Below, in pieces: positions 24,993 to 33,586 of a DNA stretch of 64,000 nucleotides. Source of the DNA: Maccoyibacter intestinihominis (GTDB lineage: Bacteria; Bacillota; Clostridia; Lachnospirales; Lachnospiraceae); NCBI RefSeq assembly GCF_040096355.1, contig NZ_JBBMEX010000005.1, positions 1-64,000 of the forward strand, written 5' to 3'. Position 1 is the stretch's first letter, and each line of letters starts with the position of its first letter. The notes below the pieces were generated by a model that searched no databases, was not told the DNA's origin, and saw only the letters and a program-made list of their open reading frames with translations. The translations under genes and the position numbers were made by a program.

Positions 24993-25613
24993 ATGGGCAA
25001 TACGGTAATTACAATTGCAAGAAGTTACGGAAGTGGCGGAAGAACGTTAGGAAAACTTCTCGCAAAAGAGTTGGGGATCAACTACTATGACAGAGAGCTG
25101 ATCCGTATGGCATCTGATGAGAGCGGAATCAATGAAGCTTTATTTGGCGAGGTGGATGAAAAATTAAAAAAATCTCCGCTTTTCAGAATCGTCAAAAAAA
25201 CATACCGGGGGGAAATCATTCCACCGGAAAGCGGTGAGTTTGTATCCGATGACAACCTCTTTAACTATCAGGCAAAGGTCATCAGACAGCTTGCAGAAGA
25301 AGAGTCCTGCGTTATTATAGGAAGATGTGCGGATTATGTACTGAAAGAATTTGACCATGTCATCAGTCTGTTTTTCTATGCACCGCGCGAAGACTGTATC
25401 AGACGTGTACAGGAGATTTCCAGTGAGCCGGAAAAAGAGATTATCAAAAAAATCGAAAAGACCGACAAATATCGTGCAGAGTATTACAGATACTATACGG
25501 GCAAAGAGTGGAACGATGCCAGAAACTATGATTTCTGCCTGAACACAACCTCCATGAGTTACGAAAAGCTGGTGGAAGTAGTAAAATCTTATATTGATAT
25601 CTGTAGGAAATAA
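24993..25613 (+). CDS. Cytidylate kinase-like family protein
   Basis: A 206-residue P-loop protein starting ITIARSYGSGGRTLGKLLAKELGINYYDREL, the Cytidylate_kin_2 pattern in which the loop is GSGGR-x-x-G rather than the true Cmk loop. The C-terminal part has CVIIGRCADYVL and a helical lid. Biochemical function of this family is not established, and it should not be read as the essential CMP kinase. It sits between livF and the CYTH gene with gaps of eight and two bases. Confidence 0.82.
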   Translation: MGNTVITIARSYGSGGRTLGKLLAKELGINYYDRELIRMASDESGINEALFGEVDEKLKKSPLFRIVKKTYRGEIIPPESGEFVSDDNLFNYQAKVIRQLAEEESCVIIGRCADYVLKEFDHVISLFFYAPREDCIRRVQEISSEPEKEIIKKIEKTDKYRAEYYRYYTGKEWNDARNYDFCLNTTSMSYEKLVEVVKSYIDICRK

Positions 25614-25615
25614 AA

Positions 25616-26080
25616 ATGGAAGCATTAGAAATTGAGCGAAAGTTTTTAGTAAAAAAACTGCCGGAAGATTTAAAACAATATGAATGTCGGCAGTTAGAAC
25701 AGGGTTATCTGTGTATAGAGCCGGTGGTGCGTATCCGACGTTCTGATGACACCTATACACTGACCTATAAAGGAAAAGGTCTGTTAGTACGAGAGGAGTA
25801 CAATCTGCCACTGACCAAAGAGGCATATGAACATCTAAAGCCAAAGGCAGACGGTATTCTTATCACAAAAAAACGCTATAAGATACCCTATCAGAGCTAT
25901 ATGATCGAACTGGATATTTTTGAAGGAGAATTAGCATCTTTGCAGCTTGCAGAAGTGGAGTTCCCGACAAAAGAAGAGGCGGAAGCATTTGAGGCACCGG
26001 AGTGGTTCGGTGAGGATGTGACATTTTCCGGTCAATACCAGAACAGTTCTTTGAGCCGGAGACATATCGCAAAAGAATAA
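25616..26080 (+). CDS. CYTH domain protein (triphosphate tunnel metalloenzyme)
   Basis: The 154-residue protein opens with the ExExK motif (E5, E7, K9) and has alternating charged strands (VRIRRSDDTYTLTYKGKG, ELDIFEGE) that line the tunnel. Bacterial relatives hydrolyse inorganic triphosphate or nucleoside triphosphates. It overlaps functionally with the phosphate chemistry of the gene before it, but a shared pathway is not shown. It ends at a bidirectional terminator. Confidence 0.87.
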   Translation: MEALEIERKFLVKKLPEDLKQYECRQLEQGYLCIEPVVRIRRSDDTYTLTYKGKGLLVREEYNLPLTKEAYEHLKPKADGILITKKRYKIPYQSYMIELDIFEGELASLQLAEVEFPTKEEAEAFEAPEWFGEDVTFSGQYQNSSLSRRHIAKE

Positions 26081-26125
26081 AAAAAGATTCCCATGTCAGG
26101 AAATGTGACGTGGGAATCTTTTTGA
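26081..26125. terminator. Bidirectional terminator between convergent genes
   Basis: AAAAAGATTCCCA...TGTCA pairs with TGACGTGGGAATCTTTTT. It overlaps the last codons of the minus-strand DUF1653 gene. Confidence 0.85.
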
Positions 26126-26647
26126 TTCATATTGGATTCTGGTGCGGATGCAGCGTTTTAGTTCCTGAAAACGCTGACTGATCGGACCGTCTTCAATGAC
26201 AAGGTCCGATACAACCGCCATCGTATCAATCATGTGGTCATCTACAATGTCTTCCATTTCATTTAAAATAGTATAACGTTCTTCGTCAGAATCTGCATCT
26301 AAGAAAGCTATCAGTTTTGGAGAAATGCCATCCGGAAGCTCTTCTGTAGTTTCTTCAAAGGAAGGTTCACAAGAGGTGGTTTCCAAAGGCTTTGGAACGT
26401 TCCGGTCATCCTCCGCATCTACCCGCTCAAAACGCATCGGCTGTGTGCTGTCCGGATATTTTACAAAATCTGTCTCGCTCAGAAACATCGAAAGTGGTCT
26501 GACGTAGACCTTAAAATCATCATAAAGTGCCTGATAGACTACCATATCCTCGCCTGTTTCCGTGTTCAGCGCGAGTGTGACAATCTGGTAAAGTCCGCCT
26601 TTAAAATGCCGGTATCTCCAACCGGGCTGTGGTAATTGTTTTTCCAT
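26096..26647 (-). CDS. DUF1653 domain protein
   Basis: The 183-residue protein begins with the DUF1653 core (PGWRYRHFKGGLYQIVTLALNTETGEDMVVYQALY then VRPLSMF) at residues 7-60. The second half is acidic and helical (ILNEMEDIVDDHMIDTMAVVSDL). The function is unknown; the fold resembles small beta-barrel modules. It is probably expressed with the membrane protein gene upstream, 25 bases away. Confidence 0.78.
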   Translation of the reverse strand: MEKQLPQPGWRYRHFKGGLYQIVTLALNTETGEDMVVYQALYDDFKVYVRPLSMFLSETDFVKYPDSTQPMRFERVDAEDDRNVPKPLETTSCEPSFEETTEELPDGISPKLIAFLDADSDEERYTILNEMEDIVDDHMIDTMAVVSDLVIEDGPISQRFQELKRCIRTRIQYESKRFPRHIS

Positions 26648-26671
26648 AAATCATGCCTGCTTTTCTAATAA

Positions 26672-27181
26672 TTAATATCTGTTTAGAAGTTCCATGCCCT
26701 CTGCTACAAAATCCCGCTCAAACGTAAGATGCGGTTCATAGCCTTTGACCATCAGATCATCTAAAGTACGCATCAGGTCTTCAGAGGTTTCATCAGAAGT
26801 TGTGGAGTCAGCAAGTACGGAGTTCATGGCCGGATTCCCGGAAGAGTCAGCGACCGGAACTGTAACGGTCTTCGTAACCTTAGTATCCATATTCTGCGGG
26901 ACATCTTTTGAAAATTCTGTCGGATTTGAAAGTTTGTCTTTTGAAAAATCTTCAGAGACATTTCGTTTTGCTCTCGTAAAGACATTTTCCTTTGGTTCCT
27001 GCGGTTTAGAATGTTTTCTGGATACAGGGGAAGATTTCGGGTAACTTTCGGTTGGATGTGTTTTTGGATAAGTATAGCCTTTCGTATTTTTGGCATTTTT
27101 TGCTTTTTCCTGTTTATTCTGGCGAGCTGATCTTAAAAGAATCAAAGCTACGATAACCAGCCATATGATAAACGTACCCAT
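26672..27181 (-). CDS. Single-span membrane protein of unknown function
   Basis: The 169-residue protein has one N-terminal span (about residues 4-18) followed by a basic stretch and a long Ser/Thr/Lys-rich region that looks disordered, then an acidic helix (SEDLMRTLDDLMVKGYEPHLTFERDF) at the C-terminus. No domain is recognised. The topology suggests a short anchor with a cytoplasmic tail. It is first in a two-gene unit with the DUF1653 gene. Confidence 0.65.
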   Translation of the reverse strand: MGTFIIWLVIVALILLRSARQNKQEKAKNAKNTKGYTYPKTHPTESYPKSSPVSRKHSKPQEPKENVFTRAKRNVSEDFSKDKLSNPTEFSKDVPQNMDTKVTKTVTVPVADSSGNPAMNSVLADSTTSDETSEDLMRTLDDLMVKGYEPHLTFERDFVAEGMELLNRY

Positions 27182-27229
27182 AAATCACCTTTCCATTTCT
27201 CTGAATGATCTGTCTGATGCTACGACTCT

Positions 27230-27258
27230 ATTATAATGAATTTGCATCAAAGAAACAA
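27230..27258 (-). promoter_or_regulatory. Promoter of the minus-strand membrane protein gene
   Basis: Minus-strand TTGTTT (27258-27253), 17 bases, TATAAT (27235-27230). Confidence 0.55.
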
Positions 27259-27281
27259 CTGTAAAATCAAAGAAGCATAAC

Positions 27282-27310
27282 TGGACAAACAAAAGGGGAC
27301 AGTCTATAAT
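27282..27310 (+). promoter_or_regulatory. Promoter of the DJ-1 family gene
   Basis: TGGACA at 27282-27287, 17 bases, TATAAT at 27305-27310. Confidence 0.75.
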
Positions 27311-27346
27311 GAAGAAAATAAAAAAGTCAGTACAGGAGGAAAGAGC

Positions 27347-27892
27347 ATGGCAAAAGTAGGAATCTTTTTTGCGGACGGTTGTGAAGAAATTGAAGGACTT
27401 GCTGTTGTGGATATTTGCCGGAGAGCAGGATTAGAAATAGAGACCATTTCCATTATGGGAAGAGATATTGTGGCTGGTTCCCATCGGATCAAATTCCAGA
27501 CAGATGCGGTATTTGAAGATGTGGATTTTGATACATTAGATGGAGTGATCCTGCCGGGCGGAATGCCGGGAACATTGCAGTTAGGGGATCACGAAAGAGT
27601 GAACGGGATCATCCGGGAATTTGCAGAGCAGAAAAAACTGGTGGCTGCAATCTGTGCCGCACCGAGTGTCTTAGGAGCAGCAGGGATCTTAGAGGGAAAG
27701 ACTGCTGTCTGCCATCCGGGATTTGAAGGCGAATTGAAAGGTGCCAACGTCATTTATGAAAATGTGGCAGTGGATGAAAATATCATTACCAGCCGCGGCA
27801 TGGGAACGGCATTTGACTTCGGACTTGCCATTGTCAGCTACTTCATGGATGACGAAGTTGTTGCAGATGTCAGAACACATATGATCTATTAA
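27347..27892 (+). CDS. DJ-1/PfpI (ThiJ-like) family protein
   Basis: A 181-residue member of the DJ-1 class. The conserved acid is in GCEEIEG (Glu13/14) and the reactive cysteine is Cys103 in VAAICAAPSVL, the nucleophile elbow. The family includes glyoxalase III-like, deglycase-like and stress proteins; activity cannot be assigned. AGGAGG is close to the ATG. It is a single-gene unit. Confidence 0.87.
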   Translation: MAKVGIFFADGCEEIEGLAVVDICRRAGLEIETISIMGRDIVAGSHRIKFQTDAVFEDVDFDTLDGVILPGGMPGTLQLGDHERVNGIIREFAEQKKLVAAICAAPSVLGAAGILEGKTAVCHPGFEGELKGANVIYENVAVDENIITSRGMGTAFDFGLAIVSYFMDDEVVADVRTHMIY

Positions 27893-27914
27893 TTGAATTT
27901 GTAAAAACTTACCA

Positions 27915-27943
27915 ACATATTTTTATTGTAAACAACCATACTA
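27915..27943 (+). promoter_or_regulatory. Sigma-G-like promoter of the SASP gene
   Basis: ACATA at 27915-27919, 17 bases, CATACTA at 27937-27943, matching the forespore -10 pattern CATNNTA. Confidence 0.5.
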
Positions 27944-28008
27944 GTATCAAGACAAGCGGCAACGCAGTCTTAGAATAGATTACAGTAAAAATTATGGAGG
28001 TGAAACCT

Positions 28009-28230
28009 ATGAGCTCAAATACAAGTTCAGGTTCTAACACAAGCAGCATGGCAGTGCCAGAAGCAAAAGAAGCAATGAAACGTTTTAAAGAGGAAGTTGC
28101 ATCCGAAATCGGAGTACCGTTAAAAGAGGGTTACAACGGAGAGTTAACCAGCAGACAGGCTGGTTCTATCGGAGGCGAGATGGTCAAGAAAATGATCATG
28201 AAGCAGGAAGAGCAGATGTCCGGAAGATAG
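28009..28230 (+). CDS. Alpha/beta-type small acid-soluble spore protein
   Basis: The 73-residue protein coats and protects spore DNA and is degraded by Gpr at germination. The two SASP blocks are visible: KEEVASEIGVPL, with the Gpr cleavage region, and GELTSRQAGSIGGEMVKKMI, the DNA-binding helix. I chose ATG 28009 after GGAGGTG; a further upstream ATG overlaps that ribosome site. The gene is direct evidence that the organism is a spore former or derives from one. Confidence 0.93.
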   Translation: MSSNTSSGSNTSSMAVPEAKEAMKRFKEEVASEIGVPLKEGYNGELTSRQAGSIGGEMVKKMIMKQEEQMSGR

Positions 28231-28240
28231 AGGAGTGATG

Positions 28241-28285
28241 AGAAGTCCGAAATGTGGAAACCCATATTTCGGACTTCTTTGTTTG
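28241..28285 (+). terminator. Terminator of the SASP gene
   Basis: A 17-base stem AGAAGTCCGAAAT.. / ..ATTTCGGACTTCT with an AAA loop and T-rich tail. Confidence 0.87.
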
Positions 28286-28397
28286 AAAGAAAATAATTTT
28301 GTTCTGTGTTTATAAAAGAAAAACGCATGAAGAAGCGTGGATTTATCAAAAATAGATATTTTATTGACAAGAATATACAAAAAAAAGCTAAATTATC

Positions 28398-28426
28398 TTG
28401 GAAAAATCACAAATATGTATTATAAT
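28398..28426 (+). promoter_or_regulatory. Promoter of the chimeric chemoreceptor-clpX / lon operon
   Basis: TTGGAA at 28398-28403, 17 bases, TATAAT at 28421-28426. Confidence 0.7.
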
Positions 28427-28474
28427 AAAGGCAATATATATAAGAGAAAGTGTACGCATAAAGGAGGAATTAGT

Positions 28475-30607
28475 ATGTTTGGAAATAAAAATGCCGGTTC
28501 AAAAGCGCATACGGGTTCTGGAAATACAGGGGAAGCGTTAGAAAAGTACCAAAAGATCTATGGTGAAATGGGACATATGATGGAGACAATTGGTTTTGAT
28601 ACCCAGCAGCTCTCCTGGCTTGCAAAGAAGAACAAAGAAGCCTTTGCAACACTCGTAACGAAAAACCATAAGATTGCAGAATTTTCAAATGAGAATCTGA
28701 CGAAAGTAGAAGAAGTAGAGAACGGCATCCGTCAGGTTAGCAGTAGCAGTGAAGAGATCAACAGCAGTATTACCAAGGTTGAGGCAGAGGCTGACAAGAC
28801 ACTGGATCAGGTAAATGGCGGACGTAATACCGTCATGGAGACTTATGAGATCTTAAAAGAATTAGATAATACTTTTAAGGTAACACAGGAGACCAATGAA
28901 AATCTGTTAGAATCCTCTAAGAGCATCCAGAAGATTGTAGAGTACATAAAAAATATTTCAGAGCAGACCAACCTGTTATCCTTAAATGCAAGCATTGAAG
29001 CAGCCCGCGCAGGTGAGCATGGAAAAGGATTTGCCATTGTAGCAGGTGAGGTAGGAAAACTTGCAAATGAGACAGACAGCTTTATCGGAGAGATCGAGCA
29101 GATCGTCAAGAAATTAGAAGAAAATGTCAGCAGTGCACATCAGTCCATCGAACATTCAGGAGATTCCATCAATCGTCTGAATGATATGATGAGCAAGACC
29201 GTAGAGGTTTTAAACCAGACACAGGGCTCTGTTGATAATATGAAAGAGAGCATGGCACAGCTTACCAATGTTTCTAACAGAAACGTAAGTGTGTCCGCAG
29301 ATATGGAAAATGCACTGAATGATTTAGTGGATCACATCTCATCCAGTGATAATGAGACAAGAGAATCCATTGCGATGATCGAGAGCCATCAGGCAAAGAA
29401 TGATTCCTTATTAGAAGGCTGTGATAACTTGAACAACATGTGCGAGAAACTGCAGTATCTGATGTGTGAGATCAAGGATAAAGATGAGATCACGATCGGA
29501 ATCAATCCGTTTACTTCTCCGGAAGACATTAAACAGATGTATGCTCCGATCTTAGAGAGAATTTTTAAATCCATTGGCAAGAAAGCAAAAGTTATGATTG
29601 TTAAGGACTACGATTCCCTCGGTGTTCATATCAAAGACGGTATTTTAGATGGTGGATGGTTCTCACCAATGGCATATACAACTGCATGTGAGATTGCAGA
29701 CATTACACCGGTAGCAACACCAAAAGTAAACGGTAAAGATTATTACAACGGATATATTATTACAAGAGCAGATTCCGGAATTAATTCCATCAGTGATCTG
29801 GAAGGAAAGCATTTCGGATATGTAGGTGAGGATGTGGAAAATATCCTGCTTAAGATCATTCAGGCAGCAGACTATGATGTGGAACGTGCACAGTACGGTA
29901 TCATCTATATTGACGAAATTGATAAGATTACGAAAAAATCCGAAAATGTGTCGATTACAAGAGATGTTTCCGGTGAGGGTGTACAGCAGGCGCTTTTAAA
30001 GATTTTAGAAGGAACAATGGCAAGTGTACCACCACAGGGTGGAAGAAAGCATCCGCATCAGGAGCTGATCCAGATCGACACCACAAATATCCTGTTCATC
30101 TGCGGAGGTGCGTTTGACGGATTAGAAAAAATTGTGGATGCCAGAACAGAGCAGGGTTCGATGGGATTCAATGCAGAAATTGCAGATAAGAACCACCAGA
30201 AGATCAGCGAAGCATTCCAGAAAGCAATACCGGAAGATTTCATTAAGTTTGGCTTGATACCGGAGTTTATCGGACGTGTGCCGGTTACCGTATCCTTGAA
30301 TGAATTAGATGAAGAGGCAATGATCCGCATTTTGAAAGAGCCAAAGAATGCACTGGTAAAACAGTATCAGAAACTCTTTGAATTAGACGGAGTGCGTCTG
30401 AACTTTGAAGAAGAAGCATTAGAGGCAATTGCGAAAAAAGCAATCGAGAGAAAAACCGGAGCCAGAGGACTTCGTGCGATCGTCGAAGGCATTCTGCTCG
30501 ATCTGATGTATCGTGTGCCGTCCGATGAATCGGTAATCGCATGTACGATCACAAAAGATTCTGTAGAAGAAGAAAAGGAACCAATGATTGAAAAAAATAT
30601 CGCATAA
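28475..30607 (+). CDS. Chimera: soluble chemoreceptor with PhnD-like domain fused to C-terminal ClpX
   Basis: An open frame of 710 residues that joins two unrelated proteins. Residues 1 to about 340 are a soluble methyl-accepting protein, with the signalling hairpin SEQTNLLSLNASIEAARAGE near 170. Residues 345 to about 447 start a PhnD-like phosphonate-binding domain (ITIGINPFTSPEDIKQMYAPIL) that stops short. From residues 448-453 (GYVGED) the sequence is ClpX to its end, with Walker B GIIYIDEIDK and sensor-2 GARGLR. The zinc-binding domain and Walker A of ClpX are absent, so ATPase and unfoldase activity should be lost. AAGGAGG sets the start. The next gene is lon, as it normally is after clpX, which points to a deletion between an upstream chemoreceptor gene and clpX. 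Confidence 0.85.
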   Translation: MFGNKNAGSKAHTGSGNTGEALEKYQKIYGEMGHMMETIGFDTQQLSWLAKKNKEAFATLVTKNHKIAEFSNENLTKVEEVENGIRQVSSSSEEINSSITKVEAEADKTLDQVNGGRNTVMETYEILKELDNTFKVTQETNENLLESSKSIQKIVEYIKNISEQTNLLSLNASIEAARAGEHGKGFAIVAGEVGKLANETDSFIGEIEQIVKKLEENVSSAHQSIEHSGDSINRLNDMMSKTVEVLNQTQGSVDNMKESMAQLTNVSNRNVSVSADMENALNDLVDHISSSDNETRESIAMIESHQAKNDSLLEGCDNLNNMCEKLQYLMCEIKDKDEITIGINPFTSPEDIKQMYAPILERIFKSIGKKAKVMIVKDYDSLGVHIKDGILDGGWFSPMAYTTACEIADITPVATPKVNGKDYYNGYIITRADSGINSISDLEGKHFGYVGEDVENILLKIIQAADYDVERAQYGIIYIDEIDKITKKSENVSITRDVSGEGVQQALLKILEGTMASVPPQGGRKHPHQELIQIDTTNILFICGGAFDGLEKIVDARTEQGSMGFNAEIADKNHQKISEAFQKAIPEDFIKFGLIPEFIGRVPVTVSLNELDEEAMIRILKEPKNALVKQYQKLFELDGVRLNFEEEALEAIAKKAIERKTGARGLRAIVEGILLDLMYRVPSDESVIACTITKDSVEEEKEPMIEKNIA

Positions 30608-30624
30608 ACAGGGGTTGATATTTG

Positions 30625-32943
30625 ATGAGTAGTATTATAAAACAATTACCAACTGTTGCGTTAAGAGGGCTAACCATACTGCCAGGCATGGTAGCCCATT
30701 TTGACGTTAGCAGGGAAAAATCAATAAAGGCAGTAGAAGAGGCAATGATGGATGAGCAGGAGATTTTTCTTCTGACTCAGAAAAATCCGGAAGAGGAAGA
30801 GCCAACAGCAGAAAATCTGTACAGCATCGGATTAGTGGCAGAGATCAAACAGGTCATTAAAATGCCGAATGATCTTGTGCGTGTATTAGTCGAGGGGATC
30901 GAGCGTGCAGAGCTGAATTGTTTTACGGAGACGGAAGAATATCTTTTAGCGGAAGTGATCCGTTTTACAGAGGATGGCTTAGAGGATATCCCGGAAAATG
31001 CCAGAGAGGCGATGATCCGCTGCTTAGAAGAAAAATATGAACAGTTTTGCACTTACAATTCCAAGAATGGCAAAGAGGCGGCAAAACCGATCCAGGAGAT
31101 CCATGAATTAGACCGTCTGATGGATGCGATCGCAAACAGCATTCCAATCGGCTATGAGGAGAAACAGAGGATATTAGAAGCAGTTACCATTACCGAGCGT
31201 TATGAAGTTCTGATGGCAATTCTCTTACGGGAAATTGACATTGCAACGATCCGTAATGACCTTGCGATGAAGATTAAGAGTAAGGTAGAGAAGAATCAGA
31301 GAGAATATATTTTAAGGGAACAGTTAAAAGTCATCCGTGAGGAATTAGGGGAAGACAATACCCAGAGCGATGCAGAACAATACGAAGAGTCCTTAAAGAA
31401 GTTAAAGGCACCGAAAGAAGTAAAGGAACGGATCCAAAAAGAGATTGACCGTTTTAAGAATATTTCTTCGAGTTCTTCGGAGAGTGCGGTAACACGCGGC
31501 TATATCGAGACATTGTTAGAACTGCCGTGGAATAAGGCATCAAAAGACAATAAGGATTTAAAGAATGCAGAGCGTATTCTTGATGAGGACCACTATGGCT
31601 TAGAGAAGGTCAAGGAGCGAATGTTAGAATTTTTAGCAGTCCGTAACCTGACGAGCAAGGGAGACAGCCCGATCATCTGTTTAGTAGGACCTCCGGGAAC
31701 AGGAAAAACCAGTATTGCACGTTCAGTAGCCAAGGCTTTGGATAAAAAATATGTCCGTATCTGCTTAGGCGGTGTCCGTGATGAAGCAGAGATCCGTGGA
31801 CATAGAAAGACTTATGTCGGAGCAATGCCGGGACGTTTAGTGAACGGATTGCGCAGTGCAGGCGTGAAGAATCCGCTGATCTTATTAGATGAGATCGACA
31901 AGATCAGCAGTGACTACAAAGGAGATACGGCTTCCGCACTGTTAGAGGTGCTGGACTCCGAACAGAATAACAAGTTCCGTGACCACTATGTAGAGATTCC
32001 TATTGATCTATCGGAGGTGCTTTTCATAGCAACGGCAAATTCCGTACAGGATATCCCAAGACCGCTGCTAGACCGTATGGAGCTGATCGAAGTCAGCAGT
32101 TATACGGAAAATGAAAAAGAGCATATTGCCAAAGAGCATCTGATCCAGAAACAGATGAAGAAAAACGGTCTCAAAGACGGGGAGCTTACGATCAGCAGTT
32201 CCGCACTGCGCCGCATGATCTCCGGATATACCAGAGAAGCCGGAGTGCGTAATTTAGAGCGTAAGATCGGAGAAATCTGCCGGAAGGCAGCCAGAGAGAT
32301 CTATCAGGGAGATAAGACAAAGATCAAGATCACCGAGAGTAATTTAGAAAAATATCTTGGAAAAGAAAAATACAGCTTTGACAAGGCGAATGAACAGGAT
32401 GAGATTGGTATTGTGCGTGGACTGGCATGGACAAGCGTCGGTGGAGATACCCTGCAGATAGAGGTCAATGTTATGCCGGGCAAGGGCGATATTAAATTGA
32501 CCGGGCAGCTTGGCGATGTGATGAAGGAGTCCGCTCAGATCGGACTTAGTTATATCCGTGCCATCAGTAAAAAATGGGGCATTGACAAAGAATTTTTTAA
32601 AGAAAACGATATACACATCCATGTTCCGGAAGGGGCTGTGCCAAAAGACGGACCTTCTGCCGGAATCACGATGGCAACAGCAATGCTTTCAGCGGCGACT
32701 GGTAAGAAAGTACGGGCTGACATTGCGATGACAGGAGAGATCACACTGCGTGGAAGAGTGCTTCCGATCGGAGGTTTAAAAGAAAAACTATTAGCAGCGA
32801 AAAATGCGGGAATTAAAACCGTATGTGTTCCGAAGAAAAACGAAAAAGATGTAGAAGAGGTTTCAGCAGAGATTACCAAAGGACTTGAAATCGTCTATGT
32901 GGAAAGCATGGATGAGGTTTTAGAGCAGGCTTTTACAGCATAG
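30625..32943 (+). CDS. lon: ATP-dependent protease Lon
   Basis: The 772-residue AAA+ serine protease degrades misfolded and regulatory proteins. The LON substrate domain covers about residues 8-200, then a coiled coil. Walker A GPPGTGKT is at 355-362, Walker B ILLDEIDK follows, and the protease domain has the catalytic Ser678 in PKDGPSAG and Lys721 in GGLKEK, 43 residues apart as in E. coli. ATG 30625 is preferred over the adjacent TTG. It lies 17 bases after the chimera, so it is read from the same transcript. Confidence 0.95.
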   Translation: MSSIIKQLPTVALRGLTILPGMVAHFDVSREKSIKAVEEAMMDEQEIFLLTQKNPEEEEPTAENLYSIGLVAEIKQVIKMPNDLVRVLVEGIERAELNCFTETEEYLLAEVIRFTEDGLEDIPENAREAMIRCLEEKYEQFCTYNSKNGKEAAKPIQEIHELDRLMDAIANSIPIGYEEKQRILEAVTITERYEVLMAILLREIDIATIRNDLAMKIKSKVEKNQREYILREQLKVIREELGEDNTQSDAEQYEESLKKLKAPKEVKERIQKEIDRFKNISSSSSESAVTRGYIETLLELPWNKASKDNKDLKNAERILDEDHYGLEKVKERMLEFLAVRNLTSKGDSPIICLVGPPGTGKTSIARSVAKALDKKYVRICLGGVRDEAEIRGHRKTYVGAMPGRLVNGLRSAGVKNPLILLDEIDKISSDYKGDTASALLEVLDSEQNNKFRDHYVEIPIDLSEVLFIATANSVQDIPRPLLDRMELIEVSSYTENEKEHIAKEHLIQKQMKKNGLKDGELTISSSALRRMISGYTREAGVRNLERKIGEICRKAAREIYQGDKTKIKITESNLEKYLGKEKYSFDKANEQDEIGIVRGLAWTSVGGDTLQIEVNVMPGKGDIKLTGQLGDVMKESAQIGLSYIRAISKKWGIDKEFFKENDIHIHVPEGAVPKDGPSAGITMATAMLSAATGKKVRADIAMTGEITLRGRVLPIGGLKEKLLAAKNAGIKTVCVPKKNEKDVEEVSAEITKGLEIVYVESMDEVLEQAFTA

Positions 32944-32974
32944 AAACATCAGGATATGGAAAGCAGGAGAAATC

Positions 32975-33586
32975 ATGATTATCAAAGAGGTAAATTTAGA
33001 GACTGTCTGCGGTTATACAAGTAAACTGCCGGACAACCAAAAACCGGAAATTGCGTTTGCAGGAAAATCAAATGTCGGAAAATCATCTCTGATCAATGCG
33101 TTGATGAACAGAAAGTCGTTAGCAAGGACATCTGCACAACCGGGAAAGACACAGACTATTAATTTTTATAATATCAATGATGTGATGTATTTAGTAGACC
33201 TTCCGGGATATGGTTATGCGAAGGTGGCAGAATCAGAGAAAAAAAAGTGGGGACAGATGATCGAGAATTATCTGCATAACTCAAAGCAGCTTCGGGCAGT
33301 ATTTTTATTGATTGATATCCGTCATGCGCCTTCTGCGAATGATAAGATGATGTATGACTGGATCGTCTATCAGGGATACGAGCCGATCATCATTGCAACG
33401 AAGATGGATAAGCTCAAAAGAAGCCAGATCTCGAAACATGTGAAGTTAGTCAGAGAAGGACTTGGATTGAAAAAAGAGAGTATCGTCATTCCGTTTTCTG
33501 CAACCAGCAAGCAGGGAAGAGAAGAAATCTGGAATCTGATGGATTCCATTTTAGAGAGTGAAGTTTCGGAGAATGAAGATGAATAG
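32975..33586 (+). CDS. engB: Ribosome biogenesis GTPase YsxC/EngB
   Basis: The 203-residue GTPase assists large-subunit assembly. G1 GKSNVGKSS, G3 DLPGYG, G4 TKMDK and G5 SATSKQG are all intact. GCAGGAG precedes ATG 32975. The lon-engB order is typical of Firmicutes. The stop overlaps the next start by eight bases. Confidence 0.94.
   Translation: MIIKEVNLETVCGYTSKLPDNQKPEIAFAGKSNVGKSSLINALMNRKSLARTSAQPGKTQTINFYNINDVMYLVDLPGYGYAKVAESEKKKWGQMIENYLHNSKQLRAVFLLIDIRHAPSANDKMMYDWIVYQGYEPIIIATKMDKLKRSQISKHVKLVREGLGLKKESIVIPFSATSKQGREEIWNLMDSILESEVSENEDE

Noticed and set aside
24993..25613. Essential CMP kinase (cmk)
   Set aside because: The P-loop GSGGRTLG is that of the cytidylate-kinase-like family, not of Cmk.
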